DNA of 64,000 bases. Origin: JBBRVP01 sp038246785 (GTDB taxonomy: Bacteria; Actinomycetota; Actinomycetes; Jiangellales; Jiangellaceae). The translations under genes were made by a program, and so were the position numbers. The stretch lies in NCBI GenBank assembly GCA_038246785.1, contig JBBRVP010000009.1:1-64000 (forward strand), written 5' to 3'. A model generated the notes under the pieces. The model searched no databases, was not told the DNA's origin, and saw nothing but the letters and a program-made list of their open reading frames with translations. The stretch's first letter is position 1; every line of letters starts with the position of its first letter. Positions 57,125-64,000 of the stretch are shown here, one piece after another.

Positions 57125-57199
57125 GGGCCCATCCTTCCATCCTGCGGACAGCGTGCGAGGGCCCCGGGACGGCACCGCCCGCGCGTTACCCTCCGATCC

Positions 57200-58669
57200 G
57201 TGCCGTCCCTCGTCGACGTCGTCCGCGAGCACACCGACCTCGACGAGGCGGAGCTGGAGTGGCTGCACATGCTGCTCGCCGACTGGCAGCTGCTCGCCGA
57301 CCTGTCCTTCGCCGACCTCGTCCTCTACGTGCCCGACCGCGACGGCGCCGGCTTCCACGTGGCCGCGCAGATGCGGCCCACGACGGGTCCCACCGCGCTC
57401 ACCGAGGACCTGGTCGGCACCTCGCTGCCGCGCGGTCGCCGGCCCATGATTGACCGGGCGTACGACTCGGGGCGCATCTGCCGCGACGGCGACCCGGAAT
57501 GGCGGGACGACGTCCCGGTGCGGGAGGAGACGATCCCGGTACGCCGGAACGACCGGCTCGTCGGCGTCGTCGCCCGCACGACAAACCTCGTCGCGGTGCG
57601 CATGCCCAGCCGCCTGGAGCTGACCTACCTCGACGCTGCCGCGCTGCTGTCTCGGATGCTGGCCGAGGGGAGGTTCCCGAAGCCGGGGACCAATCTCGGC
57701 CGGCGCGGGGCCCCGCGGGTCGGCGACGGCATGGTGCACGTCGACGCCGACGGCGTGGTGCTCTTCGCCAGCCCCAACGCGCTGTCGGCCTACCGCCGGC
57801 TCGGGTTGGCCGCCGACCTCGTCGGGCGCCGGCTGGGTCAGGTGACGACCGAGCTCGCGCCCGAGGCGGGGCGCACCGACGAGGCGCTGGCCACCGTCGT
57901 TGCCGGGCGCGCGCACCGCCGCACCGAGGTGGAGGCCAACGGCGTCGTCGTCACCCTGCGCGCGATCCCGCTCGACCCGGGCGGCACCCACGTCGGCGCC
58001 GTGGTACTCGTCCGCGACGTGACCGAGGTGCGCCGTCGCGAACGTGAGCTGCTGAGCAGGGAGGCGACGATCCGGGAGATCCATCACCGGGTCAAGAACA
58101 ATCTGCAGACCGTCGCCGCACTGCTGCGGCTCCAGGGCCGGCGCGTGGTCGAGACGGAGGCGCGCGAGGCGCTGGAGGAAGCCGTGCGACGGGTAGCGAC
58201 CATCGCGCTGGTCCACGAGACGCTGTCGCGAACCGTCGACGACACGGTCGACTTCGACGAGGTGGCCGACCGTCTGCTCGGCAGCGTGGCCGAGGTCACG
58301 GTGGCCGAGAGCCGGGTCGCGACCTGCCGCACCGGCAACTTCGGGGTGCTGGGCGCCGACGTCGCCACCCCGCTCGCGATGGCGCTTAACGAGCTCCTGC
58401 AGAACGCGGTGGAGCACGGCACCGCAGACGCGCACGGCCACGTCGAGCTGTGCGTCGAGCGCCGGGAGGCCGAGCTGGAAGTCCGCGTGGAGGACGACGG
58501 TGCGGGCCTGCCCGTGGGGGTGGACGCCCGGCGCGGCGGTCGGCTCGGGCTGCAGATCGTGCGGGCCCTGGTCGGCGAGCTGGGCGGCCGGCTCGAGCTG
58601 GTGCCCCGCGTCGAGGGCGGGACCGCAGCCGTGCTGCTGGTGCCTGTCGCGACGATGCCCTCGCCGTGA
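57200..58669 (+). CDS. pdtaS: PdtaS-like sensor histidine kinase
   Basis: A 489-residue soluble kinase. An N-terminal GAF-like domain (about 1-150), a PAS-like domain (VHVDADGVVLFASPNALSAYRRL, about 180-280), then a HisKA_2 domain: REIHHRVKNNLQTVAALLRLQ holds the phospho-His (near 298), and the ATPase has NELLQNAVEHG, DDGAGLP and GRLGLQIV. This is the PdtaS layout; its partner is usually the antiterminator PdtaR, which is not encoded here. TACCCT ends 7 nt before the GTG, fitting a leaderless transcript. Confidence 0.9.
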   Translation: MPSLVDVVREHTDLDEAELEWLHMLLADWQLLADLSFADLVLYVPDRDGAGFHVAAQMRPTTGPTALTEDLVGTSLPRGRRPMIDRAYDSGRICRDGDPEWRDDVPVREETIPVRRNDRLVGVVARTTNLVAVRMPSRLELTYLDAAALLSRMLAEGRFPKPGTNLGRRGAPRVGDGMVHVDADGVVLFASPNALSAYRRLGLAADLVGRRLGQVTTELAPEAGRTDEALATVVAGRAHRRTEVEANGVVVTLRAIPLDPGGTHVGAVVLVRDVTEVRRRERELLSREATIREIHHRVKNNLQTVAALLRLQGRRVVETEAREALEEAVRRVATIALVHETLSRTVDDTVDFDEVADRLLGSVAEVTVAESRVATCRTGNFGVLGADVATPLAMALNELLQNAVEHGTADAHGHVELCVERREAELEVRVEDDGAGLPVGVDARRGGRLGLQIVRALVGELGGRLELVPRVEGGTAAVLLVPVATMPSP

Positions 58670-58783
58670 GAGCCGGCGCCCGTCCCTTTCCACGCCCGTC
58701 CCGGCGGCACGCGGACCCGCCCCGGCGGCACAGCTGGGCCGGGGCGGGGTGAACGGGGCGGTGTCGTCTGGGTGGGGCCGTCC

Positions 58784-59035
58784 TCAGAGGCTGCGCGCCC
58801 GCGCGCGGGCGTTGCGGCGCTTCAACGCCCGGCGCTCGTCCTCGCTGAGGCCACCCCATACGCCGGCGTCCTGGCCGCTCTCCAGCGCCCAGGTCAAACA
58901 GTCCTCCCGGACGTCGCATCGCCGGCAGACCGCCTTGGCCTCCTCGATCTGCAGCAGCGCCGGTCCGGTGTTGCCGATCGGGAAGAACAACTCTGGGTCC
59001 TCGTCACGGCAGGCGGCACGGTGTCGCCAGTCCAT
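58784..59035 (-). CDS. whiB1: WhiB1-type iron-sulfur transcription factor
   Basis: An 83-residue Wbl protein. The [4Fe-4S] ligands are Cys 9, 37, 40 and 46 (CRDEDPELFFPIGNTGPA, CRRC, DCLTWAL), then the GVWGG turn (58-62) and the basic DNA-contacting tail EDERRALKRRNARARARS. It matches WhiB1/WblE, an essential nitric-oxide-sensing regulator that binds the sigma-A C-terminal region. ATG is fixed by MDWRHRAAC. The upstream 320 nt carry a CRP-like site. Confidence 0.95.
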   Translation of the reverse strand: MDWRHRAACRDEDPELFFPIGNTGPALLQIEEAKAVCRRCDVREDCLTWALESGQDAGVWGGLSEDERRALKRRNARARARSL

Positions 59036-59357
59036 GAGGGCATCTCCTTCGCACGTGACGCGCGGAGCTTCCCGGAATCGTCCGGGTCCGTCCGTGGCGC
59101 CTTGTGAACCGATTCACGAGTTGCGGCCGAACAAAGCGCCGACCTCTTCGTCGGCGCCCCCGTGCGCCTTGTAACCCCCGATGGGGCCACGCGGACGCAC
59201 ATCCCGACGAGGGTGACAAACTCGCGACCTCCGCACAAGGGGTATCCCACTGACGATCCCCCGATGGCGCCGTCGCCTCCGTCACAGTCTCGGGGAGCTG
59301 GTCCGCCGTGCTGCCGTCGGGCCGGCCCGGTGGCGCGGTGCTGCCCCGACGGTCCGC
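59036..59357. other. whiB1 upstream region, no gene
   Basis: About 320 nt between the divergently placed ends of whiB1 (5') and the diacylglycerol-kinase-like gene (3'). No convincing frame is seen. It holds a CRP/FNR-type palindrome (59103-59118) and AT-richer sequence, as expected for a long whiB1 promoter and 5' UTR. Confidence 0.6.
59103..59118 (-). promoter_or_regulatory. CRP-like binding site upstream of whiB1
   Basis: TGTGA-ACCGAT-TCACG matches the cAMP receptor protein consensus TGTGA-N6-TCACA at 9 of 10 positions. It lies 68-83 nt upstream of the whiB1 start codon. In Mycobacterium tuberculosis whiB1 is controlled by CRP through two such sites, so the control may be conserved here. 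Confidence 0.55.
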
Positions 59358-60281
59358 TTACGCGACGACGCTGAGCGCCTGCGGCTCGGAGGTGAACTCC
59401 ACGGCTGCGCGCCTGCCCAGGAAGTCGCCGTCGAGCTGGAACGGGAGGGGGGCCTCGGCCCGCAGTGAGAACGCCGCCGCGTCGTGCACGTGCACGACGT
59501 CGCGCCCGCGCGGCCCGTCGGGGCGACCGAGCACCACGTCCGCGACGTGACGGCCGGTGCTCAGGGGCCGCAGCGAGGTGACCGCGAACACGTCCAGTCC
59601 GGTGTCGAACGAGGCGTGCGGCGAGGGCACCAGCCCGTGCGGGCCGAGGTAGGTCCAGGGCGCGCAGTTGGAGACCATGGCCAACCGCAGGCCGGCGACC
59701 GGCCCCAGACCGGGTCGCTCCAGGGTCATCGTCGAGTGTCGGTCGGGGCGACGCAGGTAGGTCCGCAAAGCAGTCCGCGCGTACAGCGCGACGCTCGAAC
59801 GGCGCCCACGCGACCGGTGCTCCTCGACGACGCGGACGACCTCGGCGTCGAAGCCGAGCCCAGCAGTGAAGGTGAACCAGCGGTCGTCGGCCCGGCCGAG
59901 CCCGATCCGGCGGCGGGCGCCTCGGCGGAGCGCGTCGAGCAGCCACCCGGTGGCCTCGACGCTGTCCGGTGGCATCCCCAGGTTGCGGGCGAGCACGTTG
60001 GTGCTGCCGCCCGGGACGACGGCGAGGGCGGGCACGTCCTCGCCGGTCCCGTCGGCCAGCAGCCCGTTGACGGTCTCATTGACGGTCCCGTCGCCGCCGA
60101 GGACGATCACCAGGTCCAGCGCGTCGGCGCGGGCCTGCCCGGCGAGCTCCATGGCGTGGTTGCGGTGCTGCGTCGTGGCCACGTCGATCTTGAGGTCGTG
60201 GCCCAGCGCGTTGACGATGACGTCGAGGGTGCGTGTCGTGGTGGTCGTCGCCGTGGGGTTGACGATCACGAGGGCGCGCAT
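59358..60281 (-). CDS. Diacylglycerol/lipid kinase family protein
   Basis: A 307-residue DAGK-catalytic-domain protein. The nucleotide motif is VIVLGGDGTVNETVNGLL and the second motif is AVVPGGSTNVLARNLG; AGLGFDAEVVR follows and the C-terminal DGDFLG strand is seen. It phosphorylates diacylglycerol or a related lipid at the membrane. TACCCT ends 6 nt before the ATG, so it probably starts leaderless and divergent from a small membrane protein gene that uses TACGGT. Confidence 0.92.
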   Translation of the reverse strand: MRALVIVNPTATTTTTRTLDVIVNALGHDLKIDVATTQHRNHAMELAGQARADALDLVIVLGGDGTVNETVNGLLADGTGEDVPALAVVPGGSTNVLARNLGMPPDSVEATGWLLDALRRGARRRIGLGRADDRWFTFTAGLGFDAEVVRVVEEHRSRGRRSSVALYARTALRTYLRRPDRHSTMTLERPGLGPVAGLRLAMVSNCAPWTYLGPHGLVPSPHASFDTGLDVFAVTSLRPLSTGRHVADVVLGRPDGPRGRDVVHVHDAAAFSLRAEAPLPFQLDGDFLGRRAAVEFTSEPQALSVVA

Positions 60282-60287
60282 GGAGGC

Positions 60288-60308
60288 AGGGTAGTGCCGG
60301 GCTACGGT
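60288..60308. promoter_or_regulatory. Back-to-back -10 elements of divergent leaderless genes
   Basis: AGGGTA (60288-60293; TACCCT on the minus strand) lies 6 nt before the diacylglycerol-kinase-like ATG, and TACGGT (60303-60308) lies 8 nt before the GTG of the neighbouring plus-strand gene. The two -10 hexamers are only 9 nt apart, so the two promoters must overlap. Confidence 0.5.
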
Positions 60309-60316
60309 TGCCCTCC

Positions 60317-60727
60317 GTGAGCGATGACCCGGCGGCTCACGAGGCGGTCGCCGCCACTCGGCCCCGGGGCCTGCTCACCGCTGCGGCGGTGACGGGTGCT
60401 GAGGGGGTGGCCCTGACCGGGTTCGGGGCCTGGTTGGCGTACGAGACCGTCGTCGCCAAGGCGTCGAACGAACGGGTCGCCACGGGGTCCGCTGTCTACT
60501 TCCTCGTGCTCGGCCCGCTCGTGCTGCTCGTCGCCGCCGCGCTGTGGCGGCGGCGGGGCTGGGCCAGCGGTGCCGCCCTGTTCGTCCAGCTCCTCGCCGT
60601 CCCGGTCGCCGTGTCGATGTGGCAGGAAGGTTTCGTCGCCGGTGCCGTGCCGCTGCTCGCCGCCGCCGCGGCCGCGGCCTTCGGTCTGCTGCAGCCGACG
60701 ACCAGGCACGCGCTCGGCCGCGAGTGA
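60317..60727 (+). CDS. Small four-helix membrane protein
   Basis: A 136-residue membrane protein with about four helices (LLTAAAVTGAEGVALTGFGAW, VYFLVLGPLVLLVAAALW, GAALFVQLLAVPVAVSMW, VPLLAAAAAAAFGLLQP). Function unknown; such proteins are common near whiB1/dagK in actinobacteria. GTG at 60317 is preceded by TACGGT 8 nt upstream. It is convergent with the sigma factor gene, 26 nt away. Confidence 0.68.
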   Translation: MSDDPAAHEAVAATRPRGLLTAAAVTGAEGVALTGFGAWLAYETVVAKASNERVATGSAVYFLVLGPLVLLVAAALWRRRGWASGAALFVQLLAVPVAVSMWQEGFVAGAVPLLAAAAAAAFGLLQPTTRHALGRE

Positions 60728-60753
60728 GGGGGCCGCCGTGCGTGGGCGCTCGC

Positions 60754-61728
60754 TCAGCCGTCGGCGAGCAGGCCCTCGCGCAGCTGGGCGAGCGTGCGCG
60801 CCAGCAGGCGCGACACGTGCATCTGCGAGATCCCCACCTGCTCGGCGATCTGCGACTGCGTCATCCCGCCGAAGAAGCGCAGGAGAAGGATCTTCTTCTC
60901 CCGTTCGGGCAGCTGCCCCAGCAGCGGGCGCAGGGACTCGCGGTACTCCACCCCCTCCAGTGACTCATCAGCCTCTCCGAGCGTGTCGCCCACCGGCGGC
61001 CGGTCGTCGTCACCGCCGTCGGGAGCGTCCAGCGACAGCGTGGAGTAGGCGTTGGCCGACTCCAGCCCCTCGAGGACGTCCTCCTCGCTGATGCCCAGCT
61101 GGGTCGCCAGCTCGGCCACCGTGGGGGAGCGGCCGAGGTCCTGCGCCAGCGCGGCAGTCGCGCTGGTCAGCTGCAAACGCAGCTCCTGCAACCGCCGCGG
61201 AACGCGGACCGCCCAACCCTTGTCCCGGAAGTGGCGCTTGACCTCCCCGACGATCGTGGGGGTGGCGTAGGTGGAGAACTCGACGCCGCGCTGCGGGTCG
61301 TAGCGGTCGACGGACTTGATCAGGCCGATCGTGGCGACCTGCACGAGGTCGTCGAGGGGCTCGCCGCGGTTTCGGAAGCGCCGGGCGAGGTGCTCGACCA
61401 GCGGCATGTGCAGCCGGACCAGTCGGTCGCGTACGTCGGCATGCTCGGGGTCGGCAGGATCGAGCTCGGCCAGCCGGATCAGCAGCGCCTTGCTCTCCGC
61501 CCGGCCCAGGCGCCGCGACTCGGCGCGATCGGGAGGCGCAGCGGAGGCCTCCTCGAGGACCGGCTCCTCAGCCGCGGCCGTCGCCTCCTCCGCGGCGTGC
61601 CCGGAGGTGACGACGTGCGGGCTGGCGATCTCCGTGGCGACGATCTCCGAGGCCCCCTCCTCGACGGGTCCGGCCTGCTCCGGAGGCGCCACGCGCCGCT
61701 GCACGGAGGACCCGCGTGCCCGGCTCAC
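60754..61728 (-). CDS. RNA polymerase sigma factor, SigB/SigF type
   Basis: A 324-residue group 3 sigma factor. Region 2 is VEHLARRFRNRGEPLDDLVQVATIGLIKSVDRYDPQRGVEFSTYATPTIVGEVKRHFRDKGW, region 3 follows (VPRRLQELRLQLTSATAAL), and region 4 is MTQSQIAEQVGISQMHVSRLLAR. This is the general-stress SigB/SigF pattern of actinobacteria. The N-terminal 75 residues are acidic and low-complexity, an extension beyond the usual length. GTG at 61728 overlaps the anti-sigma stop codon (GTGA), so the pair is co-translated. Confidence 0.93.
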   Translation of the reverse strand: MSRARGSSVQRRVAPPEQAGPVEEGASEIVATEIASPHVVTSGHAAEEATAAAEEPVLEEASAAPPDRAESRRLGRAESKALLIRLAELDPADPEHADVRDRLVRLHMPLVEHLARRFRNRGEPLDDLVQVATIGLIKSVDRYDPQRGVEFSTYATPTIVGEVKRHFRDKGWAVRVPRRLQELRLQLTSATAALAQDLGRSPTVAELATQLGISEEDVLEGLESANAYSTLSLDAPDGGDDDRPPVGDTLGEADESLEGVEYRESLRPLLGQLPEREKKILLLRFFGGMTQSQIAEQVGISQMHVSRLLARTLAQLREGLLADG

Positions 61729-62153
61729 GCGGCCCCCGTCCGCTGGCGCTGCTTGCGCATCGTCACGGAGAGGACGCCGGCGTCGTCGACGCTGGACTCG
61801 ACCTCGCCGGCCAGCGCCGTGAGCACCGTCCACGCGAAGGTGTCACGGCTCGGCGGTCGGCCGCCGTCGGTGGGAGCCGAGACCGTGACGCTCAGGGCGT
61901 CGGGGGCGACAGCGAAGGTGCAGCGCAGGTCCGCACCCGGCACCGTAGTCGGCAGCACGAGCGCGCAGGCCTCGTCGACGGCGATGCGCAGGTCCTCGAT
62001 CTCGTCGAGGGTGAAGTCCAGGCGTGCCGCCAGGCCGGCCGCGGCGGTACGCAGCACGGCGAGGTAGGCCCCGGTCGCGGGCACCCGCAACTCCACCAGG
62101 TCGTGTCCGGTGGCGGCAGTCGCGGCCATGCCCGGGTTGCTGGCGTGCTCCAC
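61725..62153 (-). CDS. RsbW-type anti-sigma factor kinase
   Basis: A 142-residue GHKL ATPase. VELRVPATGAYLAVLRTAAAGLAARLDFTLDEIEDLRIAVDEACALVL contains the N-box region (EDLRIAVDEAC), and later strands complete the fold; the G-boxes are degenerate (DAPTDGGRPP), as in many actinobacterial RsbW proteins. It should bind the SigB-type factor encoded after it and phosphorylate an antagonist, which is not in this window. GTG 62153 is chosen because GGGGAGG lies 4 nt upstream. Confidence 0.85.
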   Translation of the reverse strand: MEHASNPGMAATAATGHDLVELRVPATGAYLAVLRTAAAGLAARLDFTLDEIEDLRIAVDEACALVLPTTVPGADLRCTFAVAPDALSVTVSAPTDGGRPPSRDTFAWTVLTALAGEVESSVDDAGVLSVTMRKQRQRTGAA

Positions 62154-62263
62154 AGGCCTCCCCTCGTGCACGGTGACCATACTGGGCGGCCCTGCGCTCG
62201 AAACTACCCGAGTGCAGGTCACGACCGGTCGGGCGTCCAGGACAGCGACGCGGTCAGAGACGG

Positions 62264-62761
62264 TCACCGATCCGGGACCGGGTCGCCCGCTCCCCCTGAG
62301 GCGAGCGCCTGGAGCGGCTCACCGCTGAGCCGGTTGACCGTCCAGTCCTCCATCGACTCGGCGCCGATCGCACGGTAGAAGCTGATGGCCGGTGAGTTCC
62401 AGTCCAGCACCCACCACTCCAGCCGCGGATAACCGCGCTCGAGGCAGAGCTGTGCCAGCGTGCGCAGCAGTGCGGTCCCGTGCCCGCCGCCACGGTGCTG
62501 GGGCACCACGAACAGGTCCTCGAGCCAGATGCCGTGCTTACCGCTCCAGGTGGAGAACGTCTCGTACCAGAACGCCATGCCCACCACGTCCCCGGCGACC
62601 TCCGCGACGTGACAGAACGCCTTAGGGTCGGGACCGAACAACAGGGCGCGGTAGTCGTCTTCGCTCGCCTCGACGCGGTGTCGCGATCGCTCGTAGTCGG
62701 CGAGCGCGAGCACCAGGGCGCGCAGCGCGGACAGGTCGTCGGGCCGAGCGGGGCGGATCAC
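62264..62761 (-). CDS. GNAT-family N-acetyltransferase
   Basis: A 165-residue acetyltransferase: VIRPARPDDLSALRALVLALADYERSRH, WLEDLFVVPQHRGGGHGTALLRTLAQLC (acetyl-CoA loop, HRGGGHG) and WVLDWNSPAISFYRAIGAESM. It resembles the diamine/spermidine acetyltransferase-like (SSAT/Ats1) group, whose YExSRHRVEAS start is similar; acceptor is not certain. It precedes the anti-sigma/sigma pair by 110 nt on the same strand. Confidence 0.88.
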   Translation of the reverse strand: MIRPARPDDLSALRALVLALADYERSRHRVEASEDDYRALLFGPDPKAFCHVAEVAGDVVGMAFWYETFSTWSGKHGIWLEDLFVVPQHRGGGHGTALLRTLAQLCLERGYPRLEWWVLDWNSPAISFYRAIGAESMEDWTVNRLSGEPLQALASGGAGDPVPDR

Positions 62762-62819
62762 GAGCCGGAGGTTATCGGGGCTCCGCTCCGCCCCCACTCG
62801 ACCGCGGGCAGACGAGGGG

Positions 62820-63218
62820 TCAGGCCGCCTTCTTCGTCTCCCAGAAGATCTCGGCGATCTCGTCGATCTTGGCGAGCAGCTCGTCGGCCTTGGCGACGTC
62901 GACGGTGCCCTTGCCGCCGGCTGCGCCGGCCAGCTTGGTAGCCGAGTTGAACAGCTCGTGCAACTGCGGGTACTTCTCGAAGTGCGGCGGCTTGAAGTAG
63001 TCGGTCCACAGCACCCACAGGTGATGCTTGACCAGCTCGGAGCGCTCCTCCTTGATGACCAGGGCGCGCTGGCGGAAGACCTCGTCGTCGCTGTCGGTGT
63101 ACTTCTCCATGATCGCCTTGACCGACTGCGCTTCGATGTGGGCCTGGGCCGGGTCGTACACGCCGCAGGGCAGGTCGCAGTGCGCGGCGACCTCGGCGAC
63201 CGGACGGAGCAGTGCCAT
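62820..63218 (-). CDS. sodN: Nickel superoxide dismutase
   Basis: A 132-residue NiSOD. The propeptide (residues 1-12) precedes the nickel hook H13-C14-D15-L16-P17-C18-G19-V20-Y21; cleavage before His 13 by SodX is needed for activity. The helical remainder (EVFRQRALVIKEERSELVKHHLWVLWTDYFKPPHFEKYP) is typical and forms a hexamer that removes superoxide. AGAAAGGACT gives the ribosome-binding site 7 nt before the ATG. It is divergent from sodX. Confidence 0.97.
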   Translation of the reverse strand: MALLRPVAEVAAHCDLPCGVYDPAQAHIEAQSVKAIMEKYTDSDDEVFRQRALVIKEERSELVKHHLWVLWTDYFKPPHFEKYPQLHELFNSATKLAGAAGGKGTVDVAKADELLAKIDEIAEIFWETKKAA

Positions 63219-63353
63219 CTGGGAGAGTCCTTTCTCGTCGGAACGGCGGGCAGGTCCGCCGTGTGGCGCACGGTGGCGCCGATGCGGTCCTACCCGCGCG
63301 ACCGTACTCCGCTAACCACACCAGTCGACGACAGTGCACGACGGGAGGGTCGG

Positions 63354-63662
63354 GTGCTCAGCTGGGGCGTGGCCGTCGTGCGCGGGCGCTCCATGCAGCC
63401 GGCGCTGCGCGACGGCGACCGGCTCCTCGTCGCTTACGGACGGGCTCCCTCGCCCGGCGACGTCGTCGTCGTCCGGCTTCCCGGCCGTGGGCTGTCGGTG
63501 AAGCGGCTGCTGCGCCGCGAGCCGGAGGGCTGGTGGGTCGAGCGGGACAACCCGCGCGAGGGAGTCGACTCGTGGAACGTCGGCGCGGTTCCCGGGGCCG
63601 ACCTGGTGGCGGTCGCGCCGCTGCGGCTGTGGCCCTGGCCGCGACGCCTGCGTCGACGCTGA
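63354..63662 (+). CDS. sodX: SodX nickel-SOD maturation protease (signal-peptidase family S26)
   Basis: A 102-residue S26-type peptidase: VVRGRSMQPALRDGDRLLV carries the catalytic Ser, LPGRGLSVKRLL the Lys, and ERDNPREGVDSWNVGAV the conserved box. No transmembrane anchor is present, so it acts in the cytoplasm to remove the SodN propeptide. GTG 63354 with GGGAGGG upstream is favoured; ATG 63282 would add a Pro/Arg-rich leader. It is divergent from sodN with 135 nt between starts. Confidence 0.93.
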   Translation: MLSWGVAVVRGRSMQPALRDGDRLLVAYGRAPSPGDVVVVRLPGRGLSVKRLLRREPEGWWVERDNPREGVDSWNVGAVPGADLVAVAPLRLWPWPRRLRRR

Positions 63663-63684
63663 CCCCCGATGGTCTTCCCCGGCT

Positions 63685-63772
63685 CCGTGCACATTTGGTG
63701 CTCCTGGGGCGAGAGTGAGAAGAGGGGCGCCACGGCAGGCACAGCAGACACATGAACCCCAAATGTGTACGG
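63685..63772. repeat. Inverted repeat with CACATTTGG arms, 88 nt
   Basis: CCGTGCACATTTGG (63685-63698) and CCAAATGTGTACGG (63759-63772) are inverted repeats with a single mismatch, enclosing 60 nt. AT-rich arms are unusual in this GC-rich DNA. It lies between the convergent ends of sodX and the last partial gene. Could be a terminator or a short non-autonomous mobile element; no target-site duplication is seen. Confidence 0.55.
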
Positions 63773-63795
63773 AGGAGGGCGCCCGCCCCGCCGGA

Positions 63796-63999
63796 TCAGG
63801 CGAGGGCGTAGGTCGCCACGCGCTCGAGCACCTGCTGGCCGTCGCGGACGACCGCCCGCTCGACCTCGCAGGTGGCGCGGCGGCCGTGCAGGTCGAGCAC
63901 CATCACCCCGTTGTCGAAGAACGGTCCGTGGTCGATGGTCCAGGTGACCGGGACCTCGGGCACGCCCGCCCGCCGAGCCAGCCCGCGCAGTCCAGCGAC
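63796..63999 (-). CDS. 3' end of an unknown protein gene
   Basis: Only the last 67 residues are in the window. The frame from 63999 down to a TGA at 63796-63798 reads GLRGLARRAGVPEVPVTWTI, DHGPFFDNGVMVLDLHGRRA and ATCEVERAVVRDGQQVLERV, a plausible beta-strand-rich, coding-like C-terminus. The start lies beyond the window. Function cannot be judged. It is convergent with sodX. Confidence 0.55.
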   Translation of the reverse strand, partial: VAGLRGLARRAGVPEVPVTWTIDHGPFFDNGVMVLDLHGRRATCEVERAVVRDGQQVLERVATYALA

Positions 64000-64000
64000 C

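Noticed and set aside
1..64000. CRISPR arrays, rRNA genes, intact transposases, prophage genes
   Set aside because: No regularly spaced repeats, rRNA signatures, DDE/serine recombinase frames or phage structural genes were found.

Overview
The window is very GC-rich actinobacterial chromosome. Lineage markers are a WhiB1-type Fe-S regulator, a SigR/RsrA redox-sensing pair, the 24-residue actinobacterial ribosomal protein bL37, stand-alone LigD-type primase-polymerases, a wax-ester synthase/DGAT-family acyltransferase, a PdtaS-like kinase and Ni-superoxide dismutase with its SodX protease. Genus cannot be read from the sequence; a non-mycolate soil or stress-tolerant actinobacterium (Frankiales/Geodermatophilales-like) is a guess. 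No rRNA, intact tRNA, intact IS element, prophage or CRISPR array was seen.

Layout. 1-9 kb: end of a DHFR-fold protein, a serine hydrolase, a cupin protein, a tRNA-3'-end-like remnant with a strong hairpin, a cyclase-ATPase-TPR regulator, a vapBC pair and an acyl-CoA transferase. 9-18 kb: Zn-alcohol dehydrogenase, two tandem LigD-type polymerases, DUF4389 protein, a second vapBC pair, dimethylargininase with a tiny coupled upstream ORF, a MetE-like protein, a multiply broken quinone oxidoreductase and an acyl-CoA synthetase. 18-21.5 kb: an arsenic island (arsR divergent from arsI-arsC-acr3 with a paired operator), then a decayed zone with a glutamine-amidotransferase remnant and two tandem stem-loops. 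21.5-32.6 kb: an AhpD-like/thiolase/WS-DGAT operon, an unknown protein, a DMGDH-like FAD-folate enzyme, an MFS exporter and a phytoene-desaturase-like enzyme.

32.7-46.3 kb: a response regulator/kinase/secreted-protein operon, an AI-2E-family transporter, a CBS protein, hisN, DUF2231 protein, aroA-rsgA, DoxX protein, an HMCES-type DNA-crosslinking protein, an alpha/beta hydrolase, sigR-rsrA and bL37. 46.3-49.4 kb: a structured leader, a 21-codon ORF and two membrane-anchored HD proteins. 49.4-64 kb: DUF5317 protein, thioesterase, GNAT enzymes, YihY-family protein, a DUF3311/SSS-symporter/ThDP-enzyme operon, DUF2785 protein, pdtaS, whiB1, diacylglycerol-kinase-like gene, an anti-sigma/sigma-B-type pair, and sodN facing sodX.

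Themes. Stress and redox control is heavily represented (SigR/RsrA, sigma-B type pair, WhiB1, SodN/SodX, PdtaS, HD-GYP, HMCES, LigD polymerases). At least eleven start codons sit 6-8 nt after a TANNNT hexamer, usually without a Shine-Dalgarno sequence, so leaderless transcription looks common. Gene ends, especially convergent ones, often carry sequence-specific near-perfect palindromes. The least explained parts are the structured leader with its 21-codon ORF before the HD pair, the palindrome families, and the candidate SigR-autoregulated promoter placed to make a longer SigR isoform.
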